Origin: Prochlorococcus sp. AG-311-J23 | GTDB taxonomy: Bacteria; Cyanobacteriota; Cyanobacteriia; PCC-6307; Cyanobiaceae | Direction of reading: 5' to 3' | Assembly: GCA_003284375.1 (NCBI GenBank) | Contig: QBVL01000003.1 | Coordinates: 54,784-118,783 of the forward strand | DNA: 64,000 nucleotides | Shown here: positions 9,917-19,575 of the stretch, piece by piece | Position numbering within the stretch: the stretch's first letter is position 1 | Layout of the letters: the number at the start of each line of letters is the position of its first letter | Made by a program: the position numbers and the translations under genes | Notes under the pieces: generated by a model | The model's database searches: none | Seen by the model: only the letters and a program-made list of their open reading frames with translations | Told to the model about the DNA's origin: nothing

Positions 9917-10642
9917 TTAAATTTTCCAATGAGTTATTTGATCGACTATTAAATCAATTTTTTCGTATTTTAATGAGCTTTGTAAATTTGATTTTAGTAA
10001 CTTTTCTCTTAGCCCCACGCTTACTGGGGTTAAGTGATTTCCTTCTAGTTGCATAATTTTAGATTTATCTTTGTGTCTTATTTTCAATGCTTTAAGTAAT
10101 AAATCATTTTGATCTAGATTATCATTTTTAAATTTTATTAATAGATTATTTATTTGCTCATAGTGTTCTTTAATAAGATTTAATGTTTCGGCAGGACTTG
10201 GACTAAACTCGGCTTCAAAGTCAAGCTTTTGAGACATTTTCTTAAGTAATGGTATAGATTTATCTGCCTTGAAATTATTAAAGCTTATAGCGACAAAACC
10301 ATCGCAATTTCTTCCTCCATCTGGCGCTAGCAAATGTAATTTACAACCAAGACTATGTCCCAGTCTTATTGATTTTGGTATTAAGCCAACTCTTTTTTTA
10401 AGAATTTTTCGAGATTGACGGAATTGTTTCCAAGCATGATTTGCTTGAAGTTGATGATCAAAATTGGGGATATAGCCCCATGAATGAACTGCAAAATTTC
10501 TTTTTAAAAGACAAGAAATAAGCCTTTTATATGTAACTTCTGGCTTTATTGAAATATAGCTACCCCCAATTAGTTCTATAAGACCAATTGGTCTTGAAGG
10601 CCATTGACAAGAAACATTACTTATACGCCTAGAAGTGTTCAT
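9917..10642 (-). CDS. DUF1350 family predicted alpha/beta hydrolase
   Basis: A cyanobacterial and plastid family of unknown function. The RLGHSLGCKLHLL stretch holds the GxSxG nucleophile elbow (Ser97), so an esterase- or lipase-like fold is likely. A WGYIPNFDHQLQA segment precedes it. Length is 241 residues from the ATG at 10642; a GTG four codons upstream is possible. No signal peptide is seen. The substrate is unknown. Confidence 0.75.
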   Translation of the reverse strand: MNTSRRISNVSCQWPSRPIGLIELIGGSYISIKPEVTYKRLISCLLKRNFAVHSWGYIPNFDHQLQANHAWKQFRQSRKILKKRVGLIPKSIRLGHSLGCKLHLLAPDGGRNCDGFVAISFNNFKADKSIPLLKKMSQKLDFEAEFSPSPAETLNLIKEHYEQINNLLIKFKNDNLDQNDLLLKALKIRHKDKSKIMQLEGNHLTPVSVGLREKLLKSNLQSSLKYEKIDLIVDQITHWKI

Positions 10643-10782
10643 TGAGGAAAACACTATATAAAAAGAGATAGATGAAGATTATGAATTTAATATAAGTATC
10701 TTTTATTTCTAATGATCTAATAAGTTTTTATTCAACTTTGTTTTTGATGATGATAATAGAAGCATGACTAATTTATTTTGAA

Positions 10783-11628
10783 GTGAAAGAAGAGCAAGAT
10801 CATCAGAAAGAAAGCGAGCAGCTTGGCTTTCTGTATGAAACAACTAAAGAAATTGCTAATAAAAAAGATATTGCTTTAGGAGTAAAAAGTCCTTTAAACT
10901 CAATAGAAGAACGGGTTGAAATACTAAGAGAAGAACAAATACCTAAGAATATCTTGATTTTAGACACTGAAACAACAGGTCTTGACAATAAGAATGATGA
11001 TTGCCTTGAAGTAGGTTCGATCCTTTTTAATGTTAAAACTAGATCAGTGTTAGCGCAGCAATCGTTTCTTTTACCAGTTGAAAACAATAACGCAGAAAAA
11101 ATAAATAACATTCCTGCTGAGATAACTAGATTGCCTCAACCTCTATCTGAAGCAATTAAATACTTTGAATCTTTGGTTCGTGTATCAGATGTGATTGTTG
11201 CTCACAATGCAGAATTTGATATGAAATGGTTTGGTCTCAATAAATTGCCTCAAATTGAAAAAAAATGGATTTGTTCTATGGACGATATAACTTGGCCAGC
11301 GGATAGACAATTGAAGACTCGCCCTTCTGTGAGAGATCTTGCGTTGGCTTATGGTGTACCAGTATGGAATGCACATAGAGCTTTGACAGATTGCATATAT
11401 TTGGCAGAGGTTTTCAAAAGATGTAGTGAACTTGAAAAACTATTAATTAGAGCATTAGAACCAAAAATTCTGTTTCGCGCTGAGATATCCTATGAAGAAA
11501 GGTATCTAGCCAAAAGTGCTGGCTTTAGGTGGAATGATGAAATTAAGGGTGCTTGGTCTAAAAGAATGAGTCGTCGTGATATGAAAAAATTAGAATTCCC
11601 TGTAAGTGAAGTCGACTTTAAGGCTTGA
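10783..11628 (+). CDS. DEDDh 3'-5' exonuclease (DnaQ/epsilon-like)
   Basis: Exonuclease of the RNase T/DnaQ superfamily. The full DEDDh set is visible: Asp61 and Glu63 in ILDTETTGL, Asp146 in AHNAEFDMKWF, and His198/Asp203 in NAHRALTDCIYLAEVF. A 50-residue acidic N-terminal extension and a C-terminal tail of about 65 residues flank the domain. The start is a GTG. It could be a proofreading-like or RNA-processing nuclease; it is not fused to a polymerase subunit. Confidence 0.85.
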   Translation: MKEEQDHQKESEQLGFLYETTKEIANKKDIALGVKSPLNSIEERVEILREEQIPKNILILDTETTGLDNKNDDCLEVGSILFNVKTRSVLAQQSFLLPVENNNAEKINNIPAEITRLPQPLSEAIKYFESLVRVSDVIVAHNAEFDMKWFGLNKLPQIEKKWICSMDDITWPADRQLKTRPSVRDLALAYGVPVWNAHRALTDCIYLAEVFKRCSELEKLLIRALEPKILFRAEISYEERYLAKSAGFRWNDEIKGAWSKRMSRRDMKKLEFPVSEVDFKA

Positions 11629-11722
11629 AGTAGATCTTTCATAAAGTACTCATTTCAAATCTTTGCTTTATGTTTAATGTATGTAGTAATCAGTTTTTTA
11701 AAGTTTTCTCCATGATTGTTTT

Positions 11723-12010
11723 ATGAGAAAATATATCACTAAGAAAAAAATAGTTGGTCAGACTCCTCTTGTTAAAAGTAAGACTGACGGTAACGAATTA
11801 AAGAAGCGTCTCAGACAATGGCAGCACTCAAGAAGTTGGGCTCGTTTAATTTGTGAAGCAGAAAAAATGTGGAGTCTTGAATCAAAAGAACTAAAGAGAC
11901 TTGGCGCTATGGAATTAATTCAACTTCAAAATGAAATGCCTTTTAATGTGAGAAGAAGAGTTAATTTTTGGTTGGTTAAATATTCAGGCGCTACGCGACT
12001 TGAGGATTAA
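11723..12010 (+). CDS. conserved small basic protein, unknown function
   Basis: A 95-residue protein with a Lys-rich N-terminus and a Trp/Arg-rich helical core (RQWQHSRSWARLICEAEKMW). No signal peptide, membrane segment or metal motif is seen. The basic charge would suit nucleic-acid binding, but nothing shows this directly. It lies between the exonuclease and hisS on the same strand. Confidence 0.65.
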   Translation: MRKYITKKKIVGQTPLVKSKTDGNELKKRLRQWQHSRSWARLICEAEKMWSLESKELKRLGAMELIQLQNEMPFNVRRRVNFWLVKYSGATRLED

Positions 12011-12135
12011 GCTTAACTACCTTCCTCAATGAACTTTCTCAATTCGGTTTTGAAAACTTACTTTTAAAGAATATTTTAGAGTTTACGTAAACAATTACTA
12101 TTAAGCAAACAACAAATATTTTTGCTGAAGCTACT

Positions 12136-13407
12136 TTGACCAATCTCAAGAATTTAAGAGGAATGGTAGATCTTTTACCTGCACAGAGTCAGGGCTGGCA
12201 AAAGGTCGAATCAATTGCGCTTGAACATTTTAATCGCGCTGGGCTTCGAGAAATTAGAACACCGATTGTTGAACAAACTGAATTATTTGCGAGGGGTATT
12301 GGTGAAAGTACCGATGTTGTGGGCAAAGAAATGTACAATTTCGAAGATAGAGGAGGTCGTTCTTGCACTTTGAGACCTGAAGGGACAGCTTCTGTCGCAA
12401 GATCAATTGTCCAGCATGGATTACTAAATAATGGGCCTCAAAGGCTCTGGTATAGAGGACCAATGTTTAGATACGAGCGTCCTCAAGCAGGAAGACAAAG
12501 GCAGTTCCATCAAATTGGAGTTGAATTTGTTGGGTTAGCCTCTGTTATGAGTGACGCTGAGGTTATTTCAATAGCTTGGAACTTTTTAAAGGATGTTGGG
12601 CTGAATGATTTGACTTTGGAAATTAATAGTCTTGGAAGTAATAAAGATCGAAATATTTTCAAAGAAAAGTTGAAAGATTGGCTTAATCAGAGATTTTATT
12701 TATTAGATGAAGATTCTCAGAAAAGAATTAATGTTAATCCCTTGAGAATATTAGATAGTAAAAATAATTCCACAAAAGAACTTTTATCTGAAGCACCTTC
12801 TTTAAACGACTTTTTATCAAATGAAAGTAAAACTAGATTTGATTATTTAAAGGAGTTACTCGATAATCTAAAGATCCCATATAAGATTAACAATAACTTA
12901 GTAAGGGGACTTGATTATTATTCTCATACAGCTTTCGAAATAACAAGTGATCAGTTAGGGTCTCAATCAACTGTATGTGGTGGTGGACGTTACGATGGCC
13001 TGATAAACGAACTGGGAGGTGGACAAGCTCCCTCAATTGGTTGGGCTATTGGGATGGAAAGACTGATAATTCTTGCTGGAGATAAAATTTTACAACCAAA
13101 ATATCCAGATGTTTATATGATTCATAAAGGTAAAAAAGCTGAACAACTCGCTTTAGAAATTACTTGTCAATTAAGGTCCTCTAACTTAATGATTGAATTG
13201 GACTACTCAGGTTCATCTTTTTCAAAACAATTTAAGCGAGCAGATAAAAGTAGGGCCAAATGGGCCTTAGTTATAGGTGAGGATGAGGCCTCTAAGGGCC
13301 AATTATTGATGAAGAAATTAAGGGATAAACAAAAGGATGAGGAGAGTAAGGAATATATTTTTCCAAAGGAGGATCTAGATGAGTTAATTAAAAAGGTGAT
13401 TGCTTAA
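12136..13407 (+). CDS. hisS: histidyl-tRNA synthetase
   Basis: Class II aminoacyl-tRNA synthetase that charges tRNA-His. Motif 2 is [20 protein letters not shown], the histidine-A motif is [14 protein letters not shown], and motif 3 lies at [11 protein letters not shown] after [18 protein letters not shown] contacts ATP. Start is a TTG followed by the family-typical LRGMVDLLP. Length 423 residues is normal. An anticodon-binding domain occupies the last 95 residues or so. Confidence 0.95.
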   Translation: MTNLKNLRGMVDLLPAQSQGWQKVESIALEHFNRAGLREIRTPIVEQTELFARGIGESTDVVGKEMYNFEDRGGRSCTLRPEGTASVARSIVQHGLLNNGPQRLWYRGPMFRYERPQAGRQRQFHQIGVEFVGLASVMSDAEVISIAWNFLKDVGLNDLTLEINSLGSNKDRNIFKEKLKDWLNQRFYLLDEDSQKRINVNPLRILDSKNNSTKELLSEAPSLNDFLSNESKTRFDYLKELLDNLKIPYKINNNLVRGLDYYSHTAFEITSDQLGSQSTVCGGGRYDGLINELGGGQAPSIGWAIGMERLIILAGDKILQPKYPDVYMIHKGKKAEQLALEITCQLRSSNLMIELDYSGSSFSKQFKRADKSRAKWALVIGEDEASKGQLLMKKLRDKQKDEESKEYIFPKEDLDELIKKVIA

Positions 13408-13427
13408 AAAATTATGGATTGTTTTAA

Positions 13428-14831
13428 ATGAGCTCTATTAAAATCAAAAAAATATGTTGTATTGGCGCTGGCTATGTTGGTGGTCCAACCATGTCAGTTA
13501 TTGCAGATAAATGCCCCGACTTAGAAGTTAGGGTCGTTGATATTAATAAAGAACGAATTGATGCCTGGAATGATTCAGATCTCAATAATTTGCCAATATT
13601 TGAGCCTGGATTAGATCGGATAATTTCAAGAACAAGAGGGCGAAACCTTTTCTTTAGTACAGAAATGGAAAATTCAATTTCTGATGCTGATATGATTTTT
13701 ATATCAGTTAATACTCCAACAAAAACAAAAGGACTGGGAGCCGGAAAAGCAAGTGATCTTAGTTGGGTTGAAGCTAGTGCAAGGCAAGTCGCTAAATATG
13801 CAAAAGGACATACAATAGTAATTGAAAAAAGCACTCTTCCAGTTCGTACTGCACAAGCAATAAAAGAGATACTTAATACAACAAATAGAGAGAATAAAAA
13901 AAATGAAATTTCAAAAACTTTTTCTGTTTTATCGAATCCTGAATTTTTGGCTGAAGGTACAGCAATTAATGACTTAGAAAAACCTGATAGAGTTCTAATT
14001 GGGGGAGAGGATTCTGACGATGTAGAGGCACTGGTTAAGATTTATTTGAATTGGGTTCCTAGTGAACAGATAATTTGTACTAATTTATGGAGTAGCGAGC
14101 TTTCAAAATTAGCGGCTAATGCATTTCTAGCTCAGAGAATTAGTTCCATAAATTCTATTTCAGCCTTTTGTGAAGCTACTGGAGCTGATGTTCAGGAAGT
14201 TTCCAAAGCAATAGGAACAGATAAACGGATAGGTAATCAATTTCTTAGTGCAGGGCCAGGTTTTGGTGGGAGCTGCTTTAAAAAGGATGTTTTGAATTTA
14301 GTTTATTTAAGTGAATATTTTGGTTTACCAGAGGTTGCTAATTACTGGAATCAAGTTGTAGTGCTAAATACTTGGCAGCAAGATAGAATTTATAAAATTG
14401 TTCTTGAAAAGCTTTTTGGAACAGTTAATGGAAAAAATATAGCAATACTCGGTTTTTCTTTTAAGGCAAACACCAACGACACTCGAGAATCTCCTGCTAT
14501 ACGAATTTCAAGTGACTTACTCGAAGAAGGAGCAATTTTATCAATTTATGACCCTAAAGTTTCATTTGAGAGAATAGAAGAAGATTTTGAAAAATTTTCA
14601 TTTAATAATCAAGGGATTTGGAAAATGGCCAATTCCATTCCAGAGGCATTGAAAAATGTTGATGCAGTTTTAATTCTTACTGAATGGGATGAATTCTTTG
14701 GACTTGATTGGAATTATTTAGCTTCTTTGATGAGAACACCCGCTTGGGTTTTTGATACAAGATCTGTTGTTAATCGAAAAGAAATTGATAATACAGGCAT
14801 AAATCTGTGGAAGTTGGGTGAAGGTAACTAA
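13428..14831 (+). CDS. UDP-glucose 6-dehydrogenase
   Basis: Oxidises UDP-glucose to UDP-glucuronate with two NAD. The N-terminal Rossmann motif is CIGAGYVGGPTMSVIA (11-26), the substrate segment is NPEFLAEGTAINDLEKPDRVLIGG and the catalytic cysteine is Cys283 in GPGFGGSCFKKD. At 467 residues, with the PDLEVRVVDIN insert, it looks like the animal/plant-type UGDH more than the shorter bacterial Ugd. No glycosyltransferase cluster surrounds it, so the sink for UDP-glucuronate is not evident here. It lies 20 bases after hisS. Confidence 0.92.
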   Translation: MSSIKIKKICCIGAGYVGGPTMSVIADKCPDLEVRVVDINKERIDAWNDSDLNNLPIFEPGLDRIISRTRGRNLFFSTEMENSISDADMIFISVNTPTKTKGLGAGKASDLSWVEASARQVAKYAKGHTIVIEKSTLPVRTAQAIKEILNTTNRENKKNEISKTFSVLSNPEFLAEGTAINDLEKPDRVLIGGEDSDDVEALVKIYLNWVPSEQIICTNLWSSELSKLAANAFLAQRISSINSISAFCEATGADVQEVSKAIGTDKRIGNQFLSAGPGFGGSCFKKDVLNLVYLSEYFGLPEVANYWNQVVVLNTWQQDRIYKIVLEKLFGTVNGKNIAILGFSFKANTNDTRESPAIRISSDLLEEGAILSIYDPKVSFERIEEDFEKFSFNNQGIWKMANSIPEALKNVDAVLILTEWDEFFGLDWNYLASLMRTPAWVFDTRSVVNRKEIDNTGINLWKLGEGN

Positions 14832-14917
14832 AATATCGTCAAAAAATGATAATTTGTCTATGATTAATAAATCAAATTGATTTTAAGTCTTTAATTAATT
14901 TAATTTTAGAAAAAATA

Positions 14918-15124
14918 ATGCTCTTTAAATTTCTTTTCAAAAAGAAGAAAAAAAAACTTCAAGAACAATCTGATCAAAAACTTGATATGAATAATTGGAT
15001 GAATTTAACAAAGGAAGAAAGACTTGAAATAGATTTTAATGAAAAGAATAAAATGATGAGAAAGAAGAAGGCATTACTAAAATTAATTAGAGAAGAATAT
15101 CTAAAAATAAAAAAGGAAAAATAA
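14918..15124 (+). CDS. small lysine-rich protein, unknown
   Basis: A 68-residue frame beginning MLFKFLFKKKKKKL and ending LKIKKEK, strongly basic and predicted helical. The low-complexity A-rich DNA favours such a composition, so a real gene is likely but not certain. It is preceded by an AT-rich spacer of 86 bases after the UDP-glucose dehydrogenase. Confidence 0.5.
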   Translation: MLFKFLFKKKKKKLQEQSDQKLDMNNWMNLTKEERLEIDFNEKNKMMRKKKALLKLIREEYLKIKKEK

Positions 15125-15199
15125 TCAATATTTAAGTATTAAAATAAAATTTCGTAAAGATTTACTTATTAGATTAATTATCATGAATTATTGGATTTT

Positions 15200-15538
15200 A
15201 TGACTTGGCCTCCAGTAAAAGCATGGACTAGTAAGGCATACATTAATGGGCAAGTACATTTTGTTGCAATTAATTATGGTGGCAAACTGTTAAAGAGATG
15301 GGTCGTTTTGATGTCTGTGGTTGACTCGAATGTGGTTGTAAAAGTTTCATGGTCCAAATTAGTTGATGTATCTAATTGGGAAGCTGGATGGGATGAAAGA
15401 AATCTTATTGATTCTTCAGAAATCCTTTGTGATAAAAGTGTTGAAGAAACTTCTAACGTTTCTCCTCTATCCATTGATTCTGGTTTGACAATACCTATGA
15501 GTGAAAACACTATTAGACCTTGGTTTGACAAACTTTGA
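15200..15538 (+). CDS. Trp-rich conserved protein (TIGR02450/DUF2389-like)
   Basis: A 112-residue protein with the spaced tryptophans of this family: WPPVKAWTSK, KRWVVLMSVVD, VSWSKLVDVSNWEAGW. The core (about residues 1-60) is the conserved part and the tail is variable. Function is unknown. The ATG at 15200 is preferred over the TTG three codons upstream because the family normally begins close to the first WT motif. Confidence 0.7.
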   Translation: MTWPPVKAWTSKAYINGQVHFVAINYGGKLLKRWVVLMSVVDSNVVVKVSWSKLVDVSNWEAGWDERNLIDSSEILCDKSVEETSNVSPLSIDSGLTIPMSENTIRPWFDKL

Positions 15539-15662
15539 TTTTATTCAATCTTGGATTTAAATAAAATTTAAGTCTAATTTTCTCGATTAATTTCTATTCA
15601 ATCTGATATCCTTATATTTCTTTAGTGGTTTTTACCTCAAAAAAGGTACTGACTGTTTAAGG

Positions 15663-15905
15663 ATGATAAAAACCTCAATGTTGGTTATCAGGAAAAAAGC
15701 TAGTGAGGTTCGAAGACTTGATGCACAATCTTTAGAGATTTTGAAAGAGAGGGGGCATTTAAAGCCAAGACCTCACTGGATAATTTCAAATGATCCTAAG
15801 CAATTACCATGGAAACTAAAATTTTTTTATTTTATAAGCGGATGTAAAGAAGTTATTGAATATTTGCAGAGCAATAATGATTCTTTTGATCAAATAGCAG
15901 CCTAA
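15663..15905 (+). CDS. conserved small protein, unknown
   Basis: An 80-residue basic protein (VIRKKASEVRRLDAQSLEILKERGHLKPRPHW near the start). It has no membrane segment or recognised motif. The second Met (residue 6) is an alternative start. It sits in a run of short unknown genes between the UDP-glucose dehydrogenase and the Pcb antenna gene. Confidence 0.6.
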   Translation: MIKTSMLVIRKKASEVRRLDAQSLEILKERGHLKPRPHWIISNDPKQLPWKLKFFYFISGCKEVIEYLQSNNDSFDQIAA

Positions 15906-15948
15906 TGAAAAAGAAACTTTAAATATTTTTATATTTTAGAAATACATT

Positions 15949-16113
15949 TTAAGCCACAAGATTTTCTCCTTTACAATCCTTAATAGTCGTCTGGAGAACT
16001 GGATAAAGAGAAATCATTTTTCCGTATTCAGGGGATGTTCTATATACACTCGCTTTTTTTCTGTATTGGTCTTCAGTCTCCATATCTAGAAGATTAAGTC
16101 CCTTGAAGGTCAT
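15949..16113 (-). CDS. candidate 54-residue small protein
   Basis: An ATG-initiated frame on the minus strand (MTFKGLNLLDMETEDQYRKK at the start, ending GENLVA). Composition is balanced, with Tyr, Pro, Cys and mixed charge, unlike random AT-rich frames. It fills an otherwise empty gap and ends 44 bases from the convergent gene at 15905. No clear Shine-Dalgarno site precedes it, which is common in Prochlorococcus. Confidence 0.5.
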   Translation of the reverse strand: MTFKGLNLLDMETEDQYRKKASVYRTSPEYGKMISLYPVLQTTIKDCKGENLVA

Positions 16114-16498
16114 GATTAATTGTACAAAAGGATTTAATTATTTAATAGTTATAATTTAAGTGACCAAATTAATATTTTATATTAATTACATATTTGTATG
16201 TATTTAAATGTGTTCTGAGACTCGATTGGTCTCGAATGCCTGATATAAATCCTTTTTTGTATCAATTAATTCTTTAATTTAAAAGTGTTGAAAGCCTTGA
16301 TTGGGCAATTTGCTTAATTTTGTTTGCTATTTCTCTTTGGCTGTCTGTTTTTTTATTGTTTTAAGTTCTGCTCTTTTTGTTATTTTTTTATTTTCATTGG
16401 ATCTAAATAATAAAAAAAATTTACAGATTCTTTCTCTTGCATGAGTATTCGTTGAAATTGCAGTATTCTCTGATCGGTTTTGAAAAATAGCACTTCTA
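16114..16498. other. non-coding leader/promoter region of the Pcb gene
   Basis: A 385-base stretch without a credible reading frame longer than 30 codons. It is AT-rich, with pyrimidine tracts around 16330-16400. It probably holds the promoter and a leader for the highly expressed antenna gene that begins at 16499. I see no strong hairpin and no riboswitch-like structure. Confidence 0.5.
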
Positions 16499-17548
16499 AT
16501 GCAGACCTATGGAAATTCAGCAGTCACCTACGGGTGGTGGGCTGGTAACTCAGGGGTCACCAACCGTTCAGGCAAATTTATTGCTGCTCATGCCGCTCAT
16601 ACCGGTTTGATTGCTTTCTGGGCTGGTGCCTTCACGTTATTTGAATTGGCTCGTTTTGACCCTTCCGTACCAATGGGTCATCAGCCTTTAATCGCGCTTC
16701 CTCATTTGGCTACCTTGGGTATCGGTTTCGATGAAACTGGGACCTTTGTTGGTGGAAGTGCAGTTGTAGCAGTTGCTGTGTTTCATCTGGTTGGATCCAT
16801 GGCATATGGAGCAGGTGGATTAATGCACTCTCTTCTTTTTTCAAGTGACATGCAGGAATCCTCTGTGCCACAGGCCAGAAAATTTAAACTTGAATGGGAT
16901 AACCCCGACAACTTAACGTTCATACTTGGCCACCATTTGATTTTCTTTGGTGTAGCTAACATTGCGTTTGTTGAATGGGCTAGAACACATGGCGTTTACG
17001 ATGCCGCTGTGGGCTTGATTAGACCTGTTGAATACAATCTAAATCTTTCAATGATTTGGGACCACCAGTTTGATTTCCTAACTATTGATAGCTTGGAAGA
17101 TGTACTTGGTGGACATGCATTCTTAGCCTTCCTGCAAATTAGTGGTGGTGCTTTCCATATTGCTACTAAGCAAGTTGGAGAATACACAAAATTCAAAGGA
17201 GCTGGATTGCTTTCTGCAGAGGCTGTACTTTCTTGGTCATTAGCAGGAATAGGTTGGATGGCAGTTGTTGCAGCATTCTGGAGTGCAACAAATACCACTG
17301 TTTATCCTGTTGAGTGGTTTGGAGAACCATTAGCTCTTAAATTTGGAATATCTCCTTATTGGGTCGATACTGTTGATTTAGGCGCTGAACATACATCTAG
17401 AGCTTGGCTTGCTAATGTTCATTATTACTTTGGCTTTTTCTTTATCCAAGGTCATTTATGGCATGCACTCAGAGCAATGGGATTCGATTTTAAACGAGTA
17501 ACAAATGCTTTAAGTAATCTAGATACTGCTTCAGTATCATTAAAATAG
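16499..17548 (+). CDS. pcb: Pcb divinyl chlorophyll a/b-binding light-harvesting antenna protein
   Basis: Thylakoid antenna of the CP43/IsiA/Pcb family that binds chlorophyll around the photosystems, replacing phycobilisomes in Prochlorococcus. The 349-residue length, MQTYGNSAVTYGWWAGNSGVT start and six hydrophobic helices are typical. Chlorophyll-ligand histidines stand in AAHAAHTGL, VFHLVGS, LGHHLIFFG, GGHAFLAF and the C-terminal QGHLWHALRAMGF. It lacks the large lumenal loop E that distinguishes CP43. Which pcb paralogue this is cannot be told here. Codon use is richer in C-ending codons than neighbours, fitting high expression. It is monocistronic: a strong terminator follows. Confidence 0.95.
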   Translation: MQTYGNSAVTYGWWAGNSGVTNRSGKFIAAHAAHTGLIAFWAGAFTLFELARFDPSVPMGHQPLIALPHLATLGIGFDETGTFVGGSAVVAVAVFHLVGSMAYGAGGLMHSLLFSSDMQESSVPQARKFKLEWDNPDNLTFILGHHLIFFGVANIAFVEWARTHGVYDAAVGLIRPVEYNLNLSMIWDHQFDFLTIDSLEDVLGGHAFLAFLQISGGAFHIATKQVGEYTKFKGAGLLSAEAVLSWSLAGIGWMAVVAAFWSATNTTVYPVEWFGEPLALKFGISPYWVDTVDLGAEHTSRAWLANVHYYFGFFFIQGHLWHALRAMGFDFKRVTNALSNLDTASVSLK

Positions 17549-17560
17549 TTAAACAAATTT

Positions 17561-17606
17561 AACTCAATAAAAAAGCCCCACTTGTTTGGGGCTTTTTTAT
17601 TGAGTT
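17561..17606 (+). terminator. Rho-independent terminator of the Pcb gene
   Basis: A perfect 20-bp inverted repeat (17561-17580 and 17587-17606) with a 6-base loop. The inner part is AAAAAAGCCCCA paired with TGGGGCTTTTTT, so a GC core is followed by a T run. It begins 12 bases after the Pcb stop codon. Confidence 0.93.
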
Positions 17607-17850
17607 GTGTTTATAAATAGGTCAGTAATTAGAATAAGAGTAAAGCAGACTTTTTATTTATTAAATATTTTCAAAATCTTTATTTAACAGATTTATAATT
17701 CTAGATTGATCCCATATATACTTATTATTATTGATAAGTGAATAATTTGATTGAGTTATGATAAGAATCAAATTGACCTTCGATACTAAATATTCATATG
17801 GGATATTATTTTTTCGGAACTTTGAATTACTTACGTTAGCTTGTTAATAG

Positions 17851-19236
17851 ATGAGTCTGTCGTTTTTTGGTTTGGAAGACCTATATAAAATCAATCCAAT
17901 TCCAACGTTAGTCCTTTCCTTGGGTTTGCTTGGAATCATAGGAATTCTTCTAACCCTTGGTAGAAGATTGGATTCTGCGATGAAGTTGGAAAGATTTGGT
18001 ATTCCAATAGCCCTTTTAGTTGGAGCATTAGGTTTTTTAATTGGTCCTTACGGACCTTTTTCATTATTACCAGAAAGAGTTCTGACTACTTGGATGCAAC
18101 TACCAACTCCATTACTTACTTTAGTCTTTGCTACCTTAATGCTAGGAAGACCTATTCCAAGAATTAGTGTTTTATGGAAACCAGTTGCTTCCCAGGCATT
18201 GTTGGGACTTTTGCTTGGTTTTGGTCAATATGTAGTTGGCGGGATAATTGTGTTGTCATTTCTACTTCCTTATTTAGGGGTAGATCCACTGATGGGATGC
18301 ATTATTGAAGTTGGTTTTGAAGGAGGACATGGAGCTGCGGCCATAATGGGAGATAGTTTTATGAAGTTAGGCTTTCCTGAGGGATTAGATCTGGGATTTG
18401 CAATGGCAACTGTAGGATTACTTGCTTCTACTTTGTTAGGTAGCGGTTTAGTTGTTCTAGGTAGGTTTTTTGGATGGCTTGTGCCTGCGGAACAAGAGCT
18501 TACAACTGATTTAAATGATATTGAATTGGAATTTAAACCAATTGAACAACTTAAGTTACTTTTATATAATTTTGCGCTAGTAGGATTAGCGGTATTTGTT
18601 GGAATCTTTTTACTCTATTGTTTAAGGCTATCTTCTACTTATTTGAGTGATATAAGCAAGCAGGTTATATTAGCTTTCCCAGTATTCCCATTGGCTTTGA
18701 TGGGTTCTTTTATAGTAAGATTTTCATTAGAGAAAACTGGAAAGACTAAATTAGTCTCATCAATTTTTCAACGTGAGATTGGCATACTTTCAACAGATCT
18801 ACTCATAATTACTGCTATGGCTGGGCTCAATTTACCTTTATTGGTTAACTATTGGGTTCCCATAACTGTATTAGCCATTGGCGGATTGATTTGGAATCTT
18901 GTAGGGATGTTGACTTTTTCTAGATTATTTTTTAAAGAAGAATGGTTTGAAAGAGCAATAGCAGAGTTTGGAAATTCAACGGGAGTTGCAGCTAGTGGAC
19001 TATTACTTTTGAGATTGGCGGATCCTAGAAATTCTACCAATACTTTACCTGTATTTTCTATCAAGCAATTATTTCTTCAACCACTTCTCTCTGGAGGCCT
19101 AATTACTGTAATAGCTCCTTTATTTATTAGTAATTATGGGCTTAAAGGGTGGACAGAATTTTGTGGATTTATTTCATTGTCTTTATGCGTTGTAGCAATA
19201 TCTTTGCAGTCAAAATACAAAAAAGCATCAGTATGA
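17851..19236 (+). CDS. GltS-like sodium:glutamate symporter family protein
   Basis: Polytopic inner-membrane carrier of the ESS (glutamate:Na+ symporter) family, with about ten to twelve hydrophobic segments over 461 residues. Family-like glycine motifs are EVGFEGGHGAAAIMGDSF (about 150) and EFGNSTGVAASGLLLLRL (about 370), which occupy inverted-repeat positions as expected for the fold. Glutamate is the family substrate; the actual substrate is unproven. It stands alone, 245 bases after the Pcb terminator. Confidence 0.8.
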   Translation: MSLSFFGLEDLYKINPIPTLVLSLGLLGIIGILLTLGRRLDSAMKLERFGIPIALLVGALGFLIGPYGPFSLLPERVLTTWMQLPTPLLTLVFATLMLGRPIPRISVLWKPVASQALLGLLLGFGQYVVGGIIVLSFLLPYLGVDPLMGCIIEVGFEGGHGAAAIMGDSFMKLGFPEGLDLGFAMATVGLLASTLLGSGLVVLGRFFGWLVPAEQELTTDLNDIELEFKPIEQLKLLLYNFALVGLAVFVGIFLLYCLRLSSTYLSDISKQVILAFPVFPLALMGSFIVRFSLEKTGKTKLVSSIFQREIGILSTDLLIITAMAGLNLPLLVNYWVPITVLAIGGLIWNLVGMLTFSRLFFKEEWFERAIAEFGNSTGVAASGLLLLRLADPRNSTNTLPVFSIKQLFLQPLLSGGLITVIAPLFISNYGLKGWTEFCGFISLSLCVVAISLQSKYKKASV

Positions 19237-19308
19237 AAATTAAAATACTTAACTAAAGTTATAATTTAGAGAAATATTAGGTTTAATAAACCATTGCTTT
19301 CCCTTAAT

Positions 19309-19566
19309 ATGAATCGACAAATTTACACAGATATTCCTCCTCAAGAATTAAAAGAAAAATGGTTTAAAAGCCATCTACTTGGGAAAGAGGTTGAATTAAG
19401 AGAACTCTATGAGTTGCCTCAGGATCAGTTGGATTTAGTCATGGCAGAGACTGCAGAGTTTAGGAGCGATATAGGAAATAGAGATAGAAATCTTGGTAAA
19501 TTTTGCACAGCTGGTTATTTTCTAGAGTTATCAAGAATTATTGACAGGAGAAGGGCGACAGAATGA
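19309..19566 (+). CDS. conserved small cyanobacterial protein, unknown
   Basis: An 85-residue protein starting MNRQIYTDIPPQELKEKW. It is charged and helical with a KSHLLGKEVELRELYELPQDQ segment and has no membrane segment. The start at ATG 19309 is chosen over a TTG five codons upstream. It converges with the GST gene over a 9-base gap. Confidence 0.65.
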   Translation: MNRQIYTDIPPQELKEKWFKSHLLGKEVELRELYELPQDQLDLVMAETAEFRSDIGNRDRNLGKFCTAGYFLELSRIIDRRRATE

Positions 19567-19575
19567 TTTTCTACT

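Noticed and set aside
16204..16235. Short inverted repeat GAGAC/GTCTC upstream of the Pcb gene
   Set aside because: Only five paired bases, not distinguishable from chance.
17700..17850. 29-codon frame upstream of the GltS-like gene
   Set aside because: Too short, AT-driven composition, no translation signal; it more likely lies in the promoter or leader.
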